A stretch of DNA of 64,000 nucleotides from Desulfosarcina sp. BuS5 (GCF_028752835.1 NZ_CP087952.1:2213041-2277040), one strand, 5' to 3'; numbered from the stretch's first letter, positions 36,320-46,384 are shown. The notes: generated by a model not told the origin, from the sequence alone. Made by a program: numbers and translations.

Positions 36320-36408
36320 CCGCGGAGAACGCAGAATCCGCTGAGATATTAGATTAAAATCCCAGCACTTTCCTCTGCGCTTTCAGCGTCCTCTGCGGTG
36401 AGAATACC
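36320..36408. repeat. Imperfect palindrome after sdhB
   Basis: AACCGCGGAGAACGCAGA and a complementary region GCGCTTTCAGCGTCCTCTGCGGT form a long imperfect stem. Similar CGCGGAGAACGCAGAG palindromes are common intergenic repeats in deltaproteobacteria. It may also reduce read-through from the sdh operon. Confidence 0.55.
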
Positions 36409-36454
36409 GGTTTTGACATGGAAAGATGCTTGGGATTCACTTAAAAGTAAATGG

Positions 36455-36628
36455 ATGGCTATTAACTGTTATAAATGCCAACACTATTATGTCACGTGGG
36501 ATAAAAAATTCCCGCATGGCTGCAAAGCTATAAACTTTAAAAGTAAAAATTTGCCTTCTGTGGCAGTCTTGCAAAATTCAGGGGCTGAATGCCTTATGTT
36601 CATACAAAAACAAAAAATTACAAATTAA
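36455..36628 (+). CDS. Small conserved cysteine-containing protein
   Basis: A protein of about 57 residues: CYKCQHYYVTWD, a PHGCKA segment, FKSKNLPS and a terminal ECLMF. This pattern recurs in small conserved proteins of deltaproteobacteria, sometimes labelled uracil-DNA glycosylase without basis; four cysteines could bind zinc. The start is uncertain: ATG at 36455 lacks a clear ribosome site and the frame is open back to 36398. It ends 41 bp before the diguanylate cyclase start, so the two may be cotranscribed. Confidence 0.6.
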   Translation: MAINCYKCQHYYVTWDKKFPHGCKAINFKSKNLPSVAVLQNSGAECLMFIQKQKITN

Positions 36629-36669
36629 AAAATGGTTATTACGGATGGCCCAATTTGATAAGGCAGACA

Positions 36670-37755
36670 ATGGACAACATAGAAACGATTATCGAACGTT
36701 TAAAAGAAAATGAAGAGATTGCCAAAAAATTTTATCAGGTTGAGACCAAAATTTTAAAAGTTTTGAATTTTCGAGATTTTTTTGAGGTTCTTTTAACAGA
36801 AATCAAAGATATATTCAATGTACCGTATGTATGGATTTCCTTAATCAAAACAAGCGAAGTGACGAGTCTTCTCCGCCAGATGGAATCATCAAAAATATTA
36901 AAAAAAAATATAAATATTATTAATCGAGCATCTTTTCAGAAACTTGTTGATAATAATAAAACTCCCCTGCTGGCAAACAAAGATTTAAAACTTTTTTACG
37001 ACCTTATACCCATAAAAAGAAAACATCTTATAGGCTCTATAGCCATTGCGCCCATATCTATTGACGAAGAAATCATCGGTAGTCTAAACCAGGCTGACTC
37101 TTCACCTATACGTTTTCAACCCGGCATAGACACTGCTCTTCTTGAGCATCTTGCCGTAAAAATTTCTCTCTGTTTATCAAACGTCACCGCGCATGAAAAA
37201 TTAAAAATAATGGCCTATCATGACCCCCTCACCGGACTTTTAAACCGAAGGGTAATGAATGCTGTGATCAAAAGAGAATTTAAGAGGTCAGAGAGATATG
37301 GAAGCCCGTTATCTGTTGTTTTTTTTGATATCGATAACCTTAAGCGCACCAATGACGTGCATGGTCATGATTTAGGTGATGCTATGATAAAACATGTTGC
37401 CGATATATTGTCATACAGGAGCAGGGAATCCGATATAATCACCAGATTTGCGGGAGATGAATTTGTAGCGATCCTTCCCGAAACCGATGAAAATGATGCA
37501 AAAAAACTCATTAATCGTATTAAACTTTATTGCCTTGAGCATCCTTTAAATACTGAAAAATCATTCATCCCTGTTTCTATTAGTTTTGGAGTCTCATCCA
37601 CAGTGAACAAAGCGATGAAATCGCCGGATCTTCTTTTAAAACACGCTGACAAGAATCTATATAATGCAAAAAGAACAAAGAATAAAGGATTCGGAAAAAA
37701 ATTTAATATAATTAATTTGCCTGTTAACAGGGAGAATAGCGGAAAGAAAAACTAA
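36670..37755 (+). CDS. GAF (DUF484-like)-GGDEF diguanylate cyclase
   Basis: A 361-residue protein. An N-terminal GAF/DUF484-like sensor spans about residues 15-175 (GSLNQADSS, LEHLAVKISLCLSNV). A GGDEF domain spans about 185-340, starting with YHDPLTGLLNRR. The active-site loop is AGDEF (261-265), an accepted active variant. RESD (252-255), five residues before it, is the inhibitory c-di-GMP I-site, so product feedback is likely. There is no transmembrane segment, so it is cytoplasmic. ATG at 36670 has AAGG about 7 nt upstream; an earlier in-frame ATG at 36589 overlaps the preceding gene. Confidence 0.85.
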   Translation: MDNIETIIERLKENEEIAKKFYQVETKILKVLNFRDFFEVLLTEIKDIFNVPYVWISLIKTSEVTSLLRQMESSKILKKNINIINRASFQKLVDNNKTPLLANKDLKLFYDLIPIKRKHLIGSIAIAPISIDEEIIGSLNQADSSPIRFQPGIDTALLEHLAVKISLCLSNVTAHEKLKIMAYHDPLTGLLNRRVMNAVIKREFKRSERYGSPLSVVFFDIDNLKRTNDVHGHDLGDAMIKHVADILSYRSRESDIITRFAGDEFVAILPETDENDAKKLINRIKLYCLEHPLNTEKSFIPVSISFGVSSTVNKAMKSPDLLLKHADKNLYNAKRTKNKGFGKKFNIINLPVNRENSGKKN

Positions 37756-37832
37756 AAAAGTCTTGTCAAACTTGTTCGGTTCCCATGCTCCAGCGTGGGA
37801 ACAACCCATATTGTGGAACGAGAAATAAAAAA

Positions 37833-37862
37833 AAAGCCTTATTAAATACAATAAGGCTTTTT
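37833..37862. terminator. Bidirectional terminator
   Basis: AAAGCCTTATT and AATAAGGCTTT flank a 6-nt loop, with A-runs on the left and T-runs on the right. It serves both the converging cyclase gene and the end of the ribosomal operon (rplQ). Confidence 0.92.
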
Positions 37863-37885
37863 AAAATATAATAATTATTTTTACT

Positions 37886-38323
37886 CTATCCGTTTGATGC
37901 TACCCCAGATTTTTCCTGCTCAGCTTCAATTCCGATGTCTTTTTTCTTAGTATCTTTTTTCTTAGTATCGGATCCTAATAATTCAATAATAGAAACAGGT
38001 GCTGCATCACCGGAACGTCTGCCTAATTTAGTAATTCTGGTATAACCACCGGCTATAGCGCCATAACGTTCACGAGCAACGCCAAAAAGCTCATGAACAA
38101 CACCCTTTTCTCTTACAATCGAAAGAGCCTGACGTCTGGCATGGAGATCTCCACGCTTAGCCAGAGTAATCAATTTGTCTGCCCACCGTCTCACTTCCTT
38201 TGCTTTAACATCAGTAGTACGTATACTCTGATGTTTAAACAGGGAGGTTACCATATTTCTGAACATAGCCTTTCTATGGCTGCTTGTTCTATTTAACTTC
38301 AAAACAGCTTTTCTATGTCTCAT
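37886..38323 (-). CDS. rplQ: 50S ribosomal protein L17
   Basis: A 145-residue protein with the conserved core [20 protein letters not shown] and a normal length through about residue 117. The C-terminal extension contains a perfect tandem duplication (TKKKD twice, encoded by a 15-bp direct repeat), probably disordered and basic. It is the last gene of the alpha operon, 8 bp after rpoA, followed by a terminator. Confidence 0.97.
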   Translation of the reverse strand: MRHRKAVLKLNRTSSHRKAMFRNMVTSLFKHQSIRTTDVKAKEVRRWADKLITLAKRGDLHARRQALSIVREKGVVHELFGVARERYGAIAGGYTRITKLGRRSGDAAPVSIIELLGSDTKKKDTKKKDIGIEAEQEKSGVASNG

Positions 38324-38331
38324 GGGATCGC

Positions 38332-39351
38332 CTATTCTCCTTCTTCAATATCTTCTTCAGGTATAACAAATCCCTCAAGTTTCATGCCAAGAGAAAGACC
38401 CATTTCATTCAAAACTTCTTTGATCTCGTTCAATGACTTTCTACCAAAATTTTTAGTTTTCAGCATCTCTGACTCGGATTTATTAACCAGTTGATAAATC
38501 TTTATTATATTGGCATTTTTAAGACAATTCGCGCTGCGCACTGATAACTCAAGCTCATCGACTCGTCTGTATAAATTTGTATTAAACTCCGGTTGCACCG
38601 GCACATCCGATTCCTTTTCAATAACAGGCTCAAGTGTTTCATCAAAATTGATAAAAATACTCATCTGTTCTTTCAGAATCTTGGCAGCATATGCAACAGA
38701 ATCCTCGGGTGCAATACTCCCATCGGTCCAGACCTCCATAGTCAGTTTATCATAATCGGTTTTCTGTCCGATACGGGCATCACTTACTGCATAAGTAACT
38801 CGTTTTATGGGAGAAAATACGCAATCGATAGATATTGTACCTTCAGGAGCATCCTCATCCTTATTCTCTTCAGATAACGCATATCGTCTGCCAATCTTAA
38901 CAACCATTGACATATTCAGAGTAGCATTTCCAGAAAGAGTTGCAATATGCAAATTGGGATTCATAACTTCACAGCTACCATCATCGCTTACAATATCTCC
39001 AGATAAAACCACACCCTCACCTGAAGCAGAAATATGAACATGAGCAGACTCTGTTTCGCTAAGTTTTAAGCGAACCTGTTTTAAATTAAGAATAATCTCA
39101 GAGACATCTTCAAGTACACCTGGAATAGTACTATATTCATGCATTACGGAATCAAATTTAACGGATACAATCGACGCGCCATAAAGAGATGAAAGTATTA
39201 TTCTTCGTAATGAATTACCTATAGTTAAGCCAAATCCTCTTTCAAGTGGTTCACATACAAATTTACCGTATAGAGGTGTAGATGTTACATGAACTTTTTC
39301 AGGCTTAACCATTTCTTGCCAGTTCATATACATTAATTCGTTTGACGACAT
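38332..39351 (-). CDS. rpoA: RNA polymerase alpha subunit
   Basis: 339 residues, standard length. The N-terminal assembly domain contains [20 protein letters not shown]-like sequence (here [10 protein letters not shown]) for alpha dimerisation. An acidic linker follows, and the C-terminal domain ([30 protein letters not shown]) contacts UP elements and activators. It lies between rpsD and rplQ as in most bacteria. Confidence 0.97.
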   Translation of the reverse strand: MSSNELMYMNWQEMVKPEKVHVTSTPLYGKFVCEPLERGFGLTIGNSLRRIILSSLYGASIVSVKFDSVMHEYSTIPGVLEDVSEIILNLKQVRLKLSETESAHVHISASGEGVVLSGDIVSDDGSCEVMNPNLHIATLSGNATLNMSMVVKIGRRYALSEENKDEDAPEGTISIDCVFSPIKRVTYAVSDARIGQKTDYDKLTMEVWTDGSIAPEDSVAYAAKILKEQMSIFINFDETLEPVIEKESDVPVQPEFNTNLYRRVDELELSVRSANCLKNANIIKIYQLVNKSESEMLKTKNFGRKSLNEIKEVLNEMGLSLGMKLEGFVIPEEDIEEGE

Positions 39352-39426
39352 TATTTTATCTCCAGCTTTTTTTAGAAAATGTCTAAATGAAAAATTAATG
39401 TGAGAGAGTTATGGTAAAATTCAAAA

Positions 39427-40056
39427 CTACTTTGAATAAAGTTCTACTATCAACTGCTCTTGCATAGGCATTGTAAGGTCTTCCCGTACTGGAAAACTTT
39501 TTACTACTCCCTTAAATTTCTCTTTTTCCAAATCAAGCCACTGAGGCACACCTCTCCGCACCACTGCATCTAGAGAGTCTATAACAACCTTAATCTTTTG
39601 ACTTTTTTCTCTAACCTCAATAACATCACCAATTTTAACAAGAAATGAAGGAATATTGACCCTTATCCCGTTAACAGTAAAGTGATTATGCTTCACAAAA
39701 TGTCGTCCCTGGGAACGGGAGTCAACAAAACCGATACGATATACAATATTGTCAAGCCTTCGTTCAAGCAACATAAGAAAATTCGTTCCTGTTATACCTT
39801 TCTGTTTTTCTGCTTTTTTAAAAAAAAGTCGAAACTGTTTTTCAGAAAGTGAATAGATACGCTTGACCTTCTGCTTTTCTCTCAACTGAATACCATAATC
39901 AGATGGTTTTCTTCCCCGCCGCTGGCCATGATCACCAGGAGGATAGCCGCGCCTGTCAAAAGCACACTTGTCCGAATAACAACGATCTCCTTTAAGAAAC
40001 AATTTTAAATTTTCGCGCCGGCACAGCCGACAAACAGAACCTCTATATCGTGCCAA
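39427..40056 (-). CDS. rpsD: 30S ribosomal protein S4
   Basis: 209 residues. C9, C12, C26 and C31 form a zinc-binding C+ type N-terminus. The S4 RNA-binding domain contains [12 protein letters not shown] and [12 protein letters not shown]-like sequence. S4 nucleates 30S assembly and in many bacteria represses the alpha operon. It lies 24 bp after rpsK and 75 bp before rpoA. Confidence 0.97.
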   Translation of the reverse strand: MARYRGSVCRLCRRENLKLFLKGDRCYSDKCAFDRRGYPPGDHGQRRGRKPSDYGIQLREKQKVKRIYSLSEKQFRLFFKKAEKQKGITGTNFLMLLERRLDNIVYRIGFVDSRSQGRHFVKHNHFTVNGIRVNIPSFLVKIGDVIEVREKSQKIKVVIDSLDAVVRRGVPQWLDLEKEKFKGVVKSFPVREDLTMPMQEQLIVELYSK

Positions 40057-40080
40057 TAGGAATTCCTCCAGTAAAAAAAA

Positions 40081-40467
40081 TTAAACTCTACGTCTTTTTG
40101 GGGGTCTACAACCATTATGCGGAACAGGAGTCACATCCTTTATCATAATTACTTTGAACCCCGCCGCTTGTAAAGATCTTAAAGCAGATTCTCGTCCAGC
40201 TCCAGGCCCTTTTAGGTAAACATCTACAGTTCTCATGCCATGTTCCATTGCTTTTTTTGCAGCATCTTCCGCAGCAAGCTGCGCAGCAAAGGGAGTACTC
40301 TTGCGTGAACCCGAGAAGCCTTTTACACCGGAACTAGACCAGGCAACAACATTACCAGCCGGATCTGTAATTGAAATAATAGTATTGTTAAAAGTAGATT
40401 GAATATGAACTACACCAGAAGGTATATTCTTTTTTTCTTTCTTTTTGGTATGTGTTCTTTTAGCCAT
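40081..40467 (-). CDS. rpsK: 30S ribosomal protein S11
   Basis: 128 residues with conserved [26 protein letters not shown]-like sequence (here [14 protein letters not shown]) and the basic C-terminus [11 protein letters not shown]. It lines the platform near the mRNA exit site. The N-terminus is lysine-rich. Located between rpsM and rpsD. Confidence 0.97.
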   Translation of the reverse strand: MAKRTHTKKKEKKNIPSGVVHIQSTFNNTIISITDPAGNVVAWSSSGVKGFSGSRKSTPFAAQLAAEDAAKKAMEHGMRTVDVYLKGPGAGRESALRSLQAAGFKVIMIKDVTPVPHNGCRPPKRRRV

Positions 40468-40493
40468 TTATATAGCACCTGTCTTCTTTTAAA

Positions 40494-40883
40494 TTACTTC
40501 TTTGCGCTACCTGCGCCACCCTGTTTCTTCACTGCTGACCTTTTAGGGCCCTTGCGAGTACGTGCATTTGTACTTGTTCTCTGTCCACGTACAGGAAGTG
40601 ACCTGCGGTGGCGCAGTCCTTTATATGACCCGAAATCCATTAATCTTTTTATATTCATTGAGACTTCTGTGCGCAGCTCACCTTCCACCTTGTAATCATT
40701 ATCAATTACTTTGCGGATGCTGTTAATCTCCAATTCCGTCAAGTCATCGGTCAATGTATTAGGATTAATATCCAGATTTGCAATTATACGCTTTGAAATA
40801 GTTTTTCCAATTCCATAGATATAAGTTAGACCTATCTCGATACGCTTACGTTTGGGTAAATCTACACCTGCAATTCTTGCCAA
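40494..40883 (-). CDS. rpsM: 30S ribosomal protein S13
   Basis: 129 residues with [21 protein letters not shown]-type start and the C-terminal [16 protein letters not shown] motif that contacts the P-site tRNA. It lies 12 bp after rpmJ. Confidence 0.97.
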   Translation of the reverse strand: MARIAGVDLPKRKRIEIGLTYIYGIGKTISKRIIANLDINPNTLTDDLTELEINSIRKVIDNDYKVEGELRTEVSMNIKRLMDFGSYKGLRHRRSLPVRGQRTSTNARTRKGPKRSAVKKQGGAGSAKK

Positions 40884-40895
40884 AGCTGCCCCCCT

Positions 40896-41009
40896 CTATC
40901 CCTGCCTCTGTTTATGTCTCTTGTTCTCACATATAACCCTTAACACACCTTTTCTGCGCAGTATTTTACATTTACTGCAAATCTTCTTTACTGAAGCTCT
41001 AACCTTCAT
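40896..41009 (-). CDS. rpmJ: 50S ribosomal protein L36
   Basis: A 37-codon gene. It starts [14 protein letters not shown] and ends KRHKQRQG, with zinc ligands C11, C14, C27 and H32 of the zinc-binding (C+) L36 form. It lies between infA (160 bp upstream) and rpsM. Confidence 0.95.
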   Translation of the reverse strand: MKVRASVKKICSKCKILRRKGVLRVICENKRHKQRQG

Positions 41010-41169
41010 ATTTGCCACTCCCAATATACAAAAAAATATAAAAACTTTGCAAAAGGCCCACAAAACCAATCAACTTGTCTTTTAATCAGACTTACTAAAA
41101 CCCGATACACCTTTGACAATAATAAAAAGTTACAGTCGCCCGGTTACTTAAAACAAAATAAATACGATA

Positions 41170-41388
41170 TTATTTTACACGGTAAGTAATCCTGCCTCGA
41201 GAAAGGTCGTAAGGTGAAAGTTCTACAACAACTTTATCTCCAGGTAATATTTTAATAAAATGCATACGCATCTTGCCCGAAATATGCGCAAGAACTTGGT
41301 AATTGTTTTCAAGTTCAACTTTAAACATAGCATTAGGCAAAGTCTCAATAACCTTACCCTCTACCTTGATAGCCTCTTCCTTTGGCAT
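41170..41388 (-). CDS. infA: Translation initiation factor IF-1
   Basis: 72 residues, an OB-fold S1-like protein ([20 protein letters not shown], then [17 protein letters not shown]). It occupies the A site during initiation. It follows secY by 29 bp; the adk and map genes often found between them are absent here. Confidence 0.96.
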   Translation of the reverse strand: MPKEEAIKVEGKVIETLPNAMFKVELENNYQVLAHISGKMRMHFIKILPGDKVVVELSPYDLSRGRITYRVK

Positions 41389-41417
41389 AATATATAAATC
41401 CTGTAAAAAGAATATTT

Positions 41418-42716
41418 CTAAAACCGGCCCTTTATTTTACCGCCGCTTTTTTTTAAAAATCCTTCATAATGACGAACCAGCATATGTGATTCTATTTGAG
41501 ATATAGTATCTACTCCAACACCAACCACTATTAAAAGAGCAGTACCTCCAAAATAAAACGGTACTTTAAAATATGATATCAGAATCGATGGTAACACACA
41601 TACCAAAGAAACATATATAGCCCCGCCCAAGGTAATACGTGTTAAAACCTTATCAATATAATCTGCAGTACGCTTGCCTGGCCGCATTCCCGGTATAAAG
41701 CCTCCCTGTTTTTTAATATTTTCAGCCACATCAACGGGATCAAAAGTAATAGCAGTATAAAAATAACAAAAGAAAAAAATCATTATTACATATAGTAATT
41801 CATAAAGCAGATTGCCGGGTCTTAACAAATTAATCAAATCCTGAATCCACGAAACTGTGATAAAACTTACAATTGTGGCAGGAAACATCATAATTGATGA
41901 AGCAAATATAGGTGGTATCACGCCTGATGTATTAATCTTCAAAGGCAGATGGGTGGATTGCCCGCTATACATCTTTCTCCCCACTACCCTTTTTGCATAT
42001 TGGACTGGTAAACGGCGCTGGCCCTGTTCAACAAAAACAATAAGCGCAATGACAGCCACCATGAATACAAGTAAAATAAGAATAAGAAAAACGCTCATTT
42101 CACCGGTGGCAATTAATCGGAATGTATTGCCTATTGCATCCGGAATCCTGACAATAATACCTGCAAATATTATTAATGAAATCCCGTTTCCTATACCCCT
42201 CTCGGTAATCTGTTCTCCCAGCCACATTATAAAGGCTGTTCCGGCTGTCAAGGTAAGAACAGTCATTAACCTGAAACCCCATCCGGGATGAAGCACAGTT
42301 CCCATCCTTTCCAAACCGATACTTATACCAAAGCCCTGAATTATACTTAAAAAGACAGTCCCATAACGCGTATACTGGGTAATCTTTTTATGCCCCTGCT
42401 CACCTTCTTTTTTTAGTTGTTCCAGAAATGGTATTGTGACCGTTAAAAGCTGTATAATAATAGATGCGCTTATATAAGGCATAATACCCAAAGCAAATAC
42501 AGAGAGCCTTTCCAGAGCACCCCCTGAAAACATATTGAATACGCCTAATATAGTCCCTTTTGCCCTGGCGAATATTTCAGCTAATGCAATGCTGTCAATC
42601 CCGGGCGTAGGAATATGTACTCCGATGCGATATACAATAAGAAGACCAAGGGTAACAAGGCATCTTTTTTTTAATTCCGGTATATTTAATATATTCCCGA
42701 AACCTCCAACAGCCAT
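41418..42716 (-). CDS. secY: Preprotein translocase subunit SecY
   Basis: 432 residues with ten predicted membrane segments. They form the protein-conducting channel of the Sec translocon. Conserved regions include [30 protein letters not shown] and the C-terminal [20 protein letters not shown]. The ATG at 42716 has GAGG 6 nt upstream; a TTG 12 nt before it overlaps that site and is rejected. It is the last but one gene of the spc segment, after rplO. Confidence 0.96.
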   Translation of the reverse strand: MAVGGFGNILNIPELKKRCLVTLGLLIVYRIGVHIPTPGIDSIALAEIFARAKGTILGVFNMFSGGALERLSVFALGIMPYISASIIIQLLTVTIPFLEQLKKEGEQGHKKITQYTRYGTVFLSIIQGFGISIGLERMGTVLHPGWGFRLMTVLTLTAGTAFIMWLGEQITERGIGNGISLIIFAGIIVRIPDAIGNTFRLIATGEMSVFLILILLVFMVAVIALIVFVEQGQRRLPVQYAKRVVGRKMYSGQSTHLPLKINTSGVIPPIFASSIMMFPATIVSFITVSWIQDLINLLRPGNLLYELLYVIMIFFFCYFYTAITFDPVDVAENIKKQGGFIPGMRPGKRTADYIDKVLTRITLGGAIYVSLVCVLPSILISYFKVPFYFGGTALLIVVGVGVDTISQIESHMLVRHYEGFLKKSGGKIKGRF

Positions 42717-42738
42717 ATAATACCTCAACCTTTATTTA

Positions 42739-43173
42739 TTACTCAATTTTTCCACCTGCTGCCAAAATCTTTTCCACAGCAGCTTTACTTAATTTGTCTA
42801 AACGAATGGTGAGTTGTTTATTAATTTCGCCCTGAGACAAAAGCTTAATTCCGTCTCTTCTACCTTTGACAAGACCGGCTTTAACAAGTAAAGCCTCATC
42901 AACAATACTGCCATTTTCAAATCTGGACAAATCAGATATATTAATAACAGATATTCTTTTTTTAAAAATATTGGTAAAGCCTCTCTTTGGCAAGCGTCTG
43001 TGTATGGGCATCTGACCGCCTTCAAAACCAGGACGGACGCCTCCTCCTGAACGGCTGTTATAGCCCTTGGTTCCCCTGCCAGCTGTTTTACCAGTACCAG
43101 ACCCAACGCCGCGTCCAAGGCGTTTTCGCTGTTTGCGTGATCCTTGGGACGGCGCAAGTTCATTTAACTTCAT
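42739..43173 (-). CDS. rplO: 50S ribosomal protein L15
   Basis: 144 residues with the glycine/arginine-rich N-terminus KRLGRGVGSGTGKTAGRG and FEGGQMPIHRRLPKRGF. Its start overlaps the end of rpmD by 14 nt, which implies translational coupling. Confidence 0.97.
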   Translation of the reverse strand: MKLNELAPSQGSRKQRKRLGRGVGSGTGKTAGRGTKGYNSRSGGGVRPGFEGGQMPIHRRLPKRGFTNIFKKRISVINISDLSRFENGSIVDEALLVKAGLVKGRRDGIKLLSQGEINKQLTIRLDKLSKAAVEKILAAGGKIE

Positions 43174-43357
43174 CAGGTTTCTCCTCAGCCTTTACAAGAT
43201 GCGACACCTTATTAATCATACCTCGAATAGATGGAATATTTTCAAGCACAACAGTTTTGTTGCACTTTGTAAGTCCCATGCCACGCAAAACTTTACGTTG
43301 TTTTTCAGGTCTACCGATCATGCTTTTCACAAGAGTGACTTTTATTGTTCCGGTCAT
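43160..43357 (-). CDS. rpmD: 50S ribosomal protein L30
   Basis: 65 residues (KVTLVKSMIGRPEKQRKVL, then TVVLENIPSIRGMINKV), typical bacterial L30. It overlaps rplO by 14 nt and lies 61 bp after rpsE. Confidence 0.95.
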   Translation of the reverse strand: MTGTIKVTLVKSMIGRPEKQRKVLRGMGLTKCNKTVVLENIPSIRGMINKVSHLVKAEEKPDEVK

Positions 43358-43418
43358 ATAATTTCTACCTCAGATATTTAAAGGCACATTGAAGCCTTAT
43401 GGTTCGCTACCAATAACT

Positions 43419-43913
43419 TCACAGACTATTAACATCTATACCACGTCTTACTGCAACCTGCGCTCGGCTCTGAAGCTGTGTAAGGCCTTCAATGGTAGCT
43501 TTTACCAGGTTATGGGGATTATGAGAACCCATACACTTTGTAAGAATGTTCTGAACTCCAGCAGCTTCGAGGACCGCACGTACAGCACCTCCTGCTATAA
43601 CACCGGTACCCTCTGATGCTGGTTTCAAAAAAACTCTACCGGCCCCATACTTTCCTATAACTTCAAAAGGAATGGTTCCTTTATTCAAGGAAACTTTAAC
43701 CATATTTTTCTTTGCTTTTTCTATACCCTTGCGAATAGCAACGGGAACTTCTCCGGCCTTACCAAGTCCATAACCGATAGCACCATCACCATCTCCAACT
43801 ACAACAATAGCACTAAAGCTGAATCTCCGGCCACCTTTTACTACTTTCGCCACGCGATTGATATACACGACCTTATCAATTAATTGATTTTCTACTGTAT
43901 CTTCTTTGTACAA
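43419..43913 (-). CDS. rpsE: 30S ribosomal protein S5
   Basis: 164 residues with the S5 double-stranded RNA-binding domain ([21 protein letters not shown]) and C-terminal [16 protein letters not shown]. The start is TTG at 43913, set by a strong AAGGAGGA 7 nt upstream. A longer frame to 43958 would pass through that site and through a half palindromic repeat. A UUG start for a major ribosomal protein is unusual. Confidence 0.93.
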   Translation of the reverse strand: MYKEDTVENQLIDKVVYINRVAKVVKGGRRFSFSAIVVVGDGDGAIGYGLGKAGEVPVAIRKGIEKAKKNMVKVSLNKGTIPFEVIGKYGAGRVFLKPASEGTGVIAGGAVRAVLEAAGVQNILTKCMGSHNPHNLVKATIEGLTQLQSRAQVAVRRGIDVNSL

Positions 43914-43971
43914 GTGGCTTTCCTCCTTAGTCCTATTTATAGTCCTATAGATTGTCAACTACATAATTTCA

Positions 43972-44340
43972 CTAAAAAACCAACCCAGCTTCACGTGCTC
44001 CTTCAGATACTGCTTTAACTCGACCATGATATAAAAAACCATTACGATCGAAAACAACCTTTGTTAATCCTTTTTCAATTGCTCGTCCGCCCAAAAGTTT
44101 GCCGACATAATTAGCAACCGCCACTTTGCTTTCAAATTGAGGTTGTTCTTTAGTCGCCGGCTCAAGGCTTGAAGCAGCAACAAGCGTGTGACCGGATGTA
44201 TCATCAACAACCTGTGCATATATATGTTTTGCACTACGAAATACAGTTAACCTTGGCCGCTCCGATGTTCCTGTCAATCTCTTACGAACTCTCTTTTTTC
44301 TTTTCAAACGCGCCTGTTTTTTTAAATCCTGCGAACCCAT
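43972..44340 (-). CDS. rplR: 50S ribosomal protein L18
   Basis: 122 residues with [20 protein letters not shown] and the C-terminal [15 protein letters not shown] motif that binds 5S rRNA. AAGGGAAG lies upstream of the ATG. The 58 bp to rpsE contain a half copy of palindromic repeat F (CTATAGATTGTC at 43945). Confidence 0.97.
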   Translation of the reverse strand: MGSQDLKKQARLKRKKRVRKRLTGTSERPRLTVFRSAKHIYAQVVDDTSGHTLVAASSLEPATKEQPQFESKVAVANYVGKLLGGRAIEKGLTKVVFDRNGFLYHGRVKAVSEGAREAGLVF

Positions 44341-44365
44341 TTAAGACTTCCCTTCAGAAAATTTT

Positions 44366-44905
44366 TTATTTAACTCCGGTCTTGCCGGCTTTTCTTTTAA
44401 TATGCTCTTCAGCATATTTAATACCTTTGCCTTTATAAGGTTCAGGTGGTCTCAACTTTCTTATTGCTGCAGCGACCTGCCCAAGTTGCTCTTTATCAAT
44501 GCCGAAAAGCTTGATAGTATTATTCTTGTCCACAGTTGCCGAAACACTTTCCTGAAGATCAAAAAGAACAGGACTTGAATATCCAAGATTAAATGTTATG
44601 GTCTGTCCTTTAATTGTAGCGCGATAACCTATACCGTTTATTTGAAGTACACGTTCAAATCCCTTATCAACTCCAATTACCATATTGGAAACCAGACTTC
44701 TGGTAAGGCCCTGTAAAGCTCTGCTAACCCTATCATCCTTTTTCATAGTTACATTTATATTCTGATTTTCAATATTCAGATCAATGTCAGGATGAACCAA
44801 CCTTGTAAGCACACCTTTTTCGCCCTTCACATTCAACAAATGTTCAGAATAAGTGACTTTAACACTACTTGGTATACAAATCGTTTTTTTTCCCACACGT
44901 GACAT
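44366..44905 (-). CDS. rplF: 50S ribosomal protein L6
   Basis: 179 residues starting MSRVGKK and ending near the conserved RPPEPYKGKGIKY. The ATG at 44905 has GGGAG 8 nt upstream, so a start 15 nt earlier is rejected. It binds helix 97 near the factor-binding site. Confidence 0.97.
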   Translation of the reverse strand: MSRVGKKTICIPSSVKVTYSEHLLNVKGEKGVLTRLVHPDIDLNIENQNINVTMKKDDRVSRALQGLTRSLVSNMVIGVDKGFERVLQINGIGYRATIKGQTITFNLGYSSPVLFDLQESVSATVDKNNTIKLFGIDKEQLGQVAAAIRKLRPPEPYKGKGIKYAEEHIKRKAGKTGVK

Positions 44906-44923
44906 TCGCTTTACTCCCAATTA

Positions 44924-45322
44924 CTACCAAACGTTACAGAGAATTTCACCGCCTAAATTTTCTTTTCTCGCTCTTTTATCGGTCATTACGCCGCGAGAGG
45001 TAGAAAAAATAGAAATACCCATACCACTTAAAACCGGTTTTATATCCTTTGCTCTAAAATAAACCCTTCTGCTAGGCTTACTGATACGCTTAATTCCCAA
45101 AATAACATCTGAACGACCTTCTCCGTACTTAAGATATAAACGCAGGATACCTTGCTTGTTATCATTAATAAATTTGAAATTCTGTATAAAACCTTCAGTT
45201 TTTAGTACGTTAGCAATTTCAATCTTTATTTTTGAGCCGGGTATGTCTACTTTTGTAAATTTTGCCTTGACTGCATTCCTGATTCGAGTCAGCATATCCG
45301 CAATGGGATCACTAATTGACAT
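44924..45322 (-). CDS. rpsH: 30S ribosomal protein S8
   Basis: 132 residues with [13 protein letters not shown] at the start and the C-terminal [17 protein letters not shown]. In other bacteria S8 represses the spc operon; whether a matching mRNA site exists here was not tested. Confidence 0.97.
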   Translation of the reverse strand: MSISDPIADMLTRIRNAVKAKFTKVDIPGSKIKIEIANVLKTEGFIQNFKFINDNKQGILRLYLKYGEGRSDVILGIKRISKPSRRVYFRAKDIKPVLSGMGISIFSTSRGVMTDKRARKENLGGEILCNVW

Positions 45323-45436
45323 TCTACTCTCCGTTAAAAAAAATTAACATATTATTTAGGCATGGCAGCCAAATCATATACAAAACCAAGATTATAGGAT
45401 GATGCCAAAATATTATAAATTTCAGAATAAAAGCTA

Positions 45437-45542
45437 TATAGATTGTCAGATAATAAATTTCACAAGGCCAGAGGGGAGGAAGGCGTATTGTGATACTCCA
45501 ACGACCGATAACGCAGTGAAATTATTTATGTGACAAGCTATA
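45437..45542 (+). repeat. Palindromic repeat F, copy 3, in the rpsN-rpsH spacer
   Basis: Ends TATAGATTGTC and GACAAGCTATA. The core has AAGGCCAGAGGGGAGG and ACGACCGATAACGCAGTG, as in copies at 14913 and 18867. It is transcribed within the ribosomal operon, where it would form an RNA hairpin. Confidence 0.88.
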
Positions 45543-45553
45543 GATGGTTTATT

Positions 45554-45739
45554 TTACCAACTTGACTTAGTAACGCCTGGAAGTTTACCCTGAGATGCAA
45601 GATTCCTAAAACAAATACGGCAAATACCGAACTTTCTTATAAACGCCCTTGGCCTTCCGCAAAGAGGGCATCTATTATATGCTCTTACTTTAAACTTCGG
45701 TTGTCGCATAGCCTTAATTCTAAGAGCTTTTTTTGCCAA
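45554..45739 (-). CDS. rpsZ: 30S ribosomal protein S14, zinc-binding short form
   Basis: 61 residues. C24, C27, C40 and C43 (CPLCG, CRICF) bind zinc; this is the short S14 type also called rpsN type Z. It ends [10 protein letters not shown]. It follows rplE by 89 bp. Confidence 0.96.
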   Translation of the reverse strand: MAKKALRIKAMRQPKFKVRAYNRCPLCGRPRAFIRKFGICRICFRNLASQGKLPGVTKSSW

Positions 45740-45828
45740 ATCTTCCTCCTTATAAATTGATGATTTAGAAAAAGAATTACTAAATCATCAATACTCCAAA
45801 TTTGTTACACAAGGAATGCAAATATAGA

Positions 45829-46368
45829 TTAGTTTCTAAACGGCATACCTAAAAGTTTAAGGAGCTCTTTACCTTCTCTATCATTTTTTGCGGTATTCAC
45901 AATAGTAATATTGAGCCCTTTAATCTTATCTATAGCATCAAAGTCAATTTCCGGAAAAATTATCTGTTCCTTTATTCCAAGGGAATAATTGCCATGTCCA
46001 TCAAAAGCCTTACCTGACAAGCCTCTAAAGTCACGTACACGGGCAAGCGCAATATTCACAAGCCTGTTATAGAAATCAAACATACGATCATGACGAAGCG
46101 TTACCATACATCCAATGGGCACACCTTCTCTGAGTTTAAAAGCAGCAATCGACTTTTTTGCTCGTGTTATAACAGGCTGCTGACCTGAAATCACTTTCAA
46201 TTCAGCTACTCCGGAATCAAGGAGCTTATTATTATTGATCGCTTCCCCTAAACCCATGTTCAAGACAACTTTTTCAAGTTTTGGAACCTGCATAACGTTT
46301 TTATAATTAAAAGTTTCCATCATCTTAGGAACAACTTCTTTGCAGTAATATTCTCTTAACTGTGACAT
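45829..46368 (-). CDS. rplE: 50S ribosomal protein L5
   Basis: 179 residues with [16 protein letters not shown] and [20 protein letters not shown]; it binds 5S rRNA and the P-site tRNA. The ATG at 46368 (MSQLREYY) has GGGGAAG upstream and gives the standard length; an upstream in-frame start adds ten atypical residues. Confidence 0.97.
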   Translation of the reverse strand: MSQLREYYCKEVVPKMMETFNYKNVMQVPKLEKVVLNMGLGEAINNNKLLDSGVAELKVISGQQPVITRAKKSIAAFKLREGVPIGCMVTLRHDRMFDFYNRLVNIALARVRDFRGLSGKAFDGHGNYSLGIKEQIIFPEIDFDAIDKIKGLNITIVNTAKNDREGKELLKLLGMPFRN

Positions 46369-46384
46369 TAATCTTCCCCGAAAA

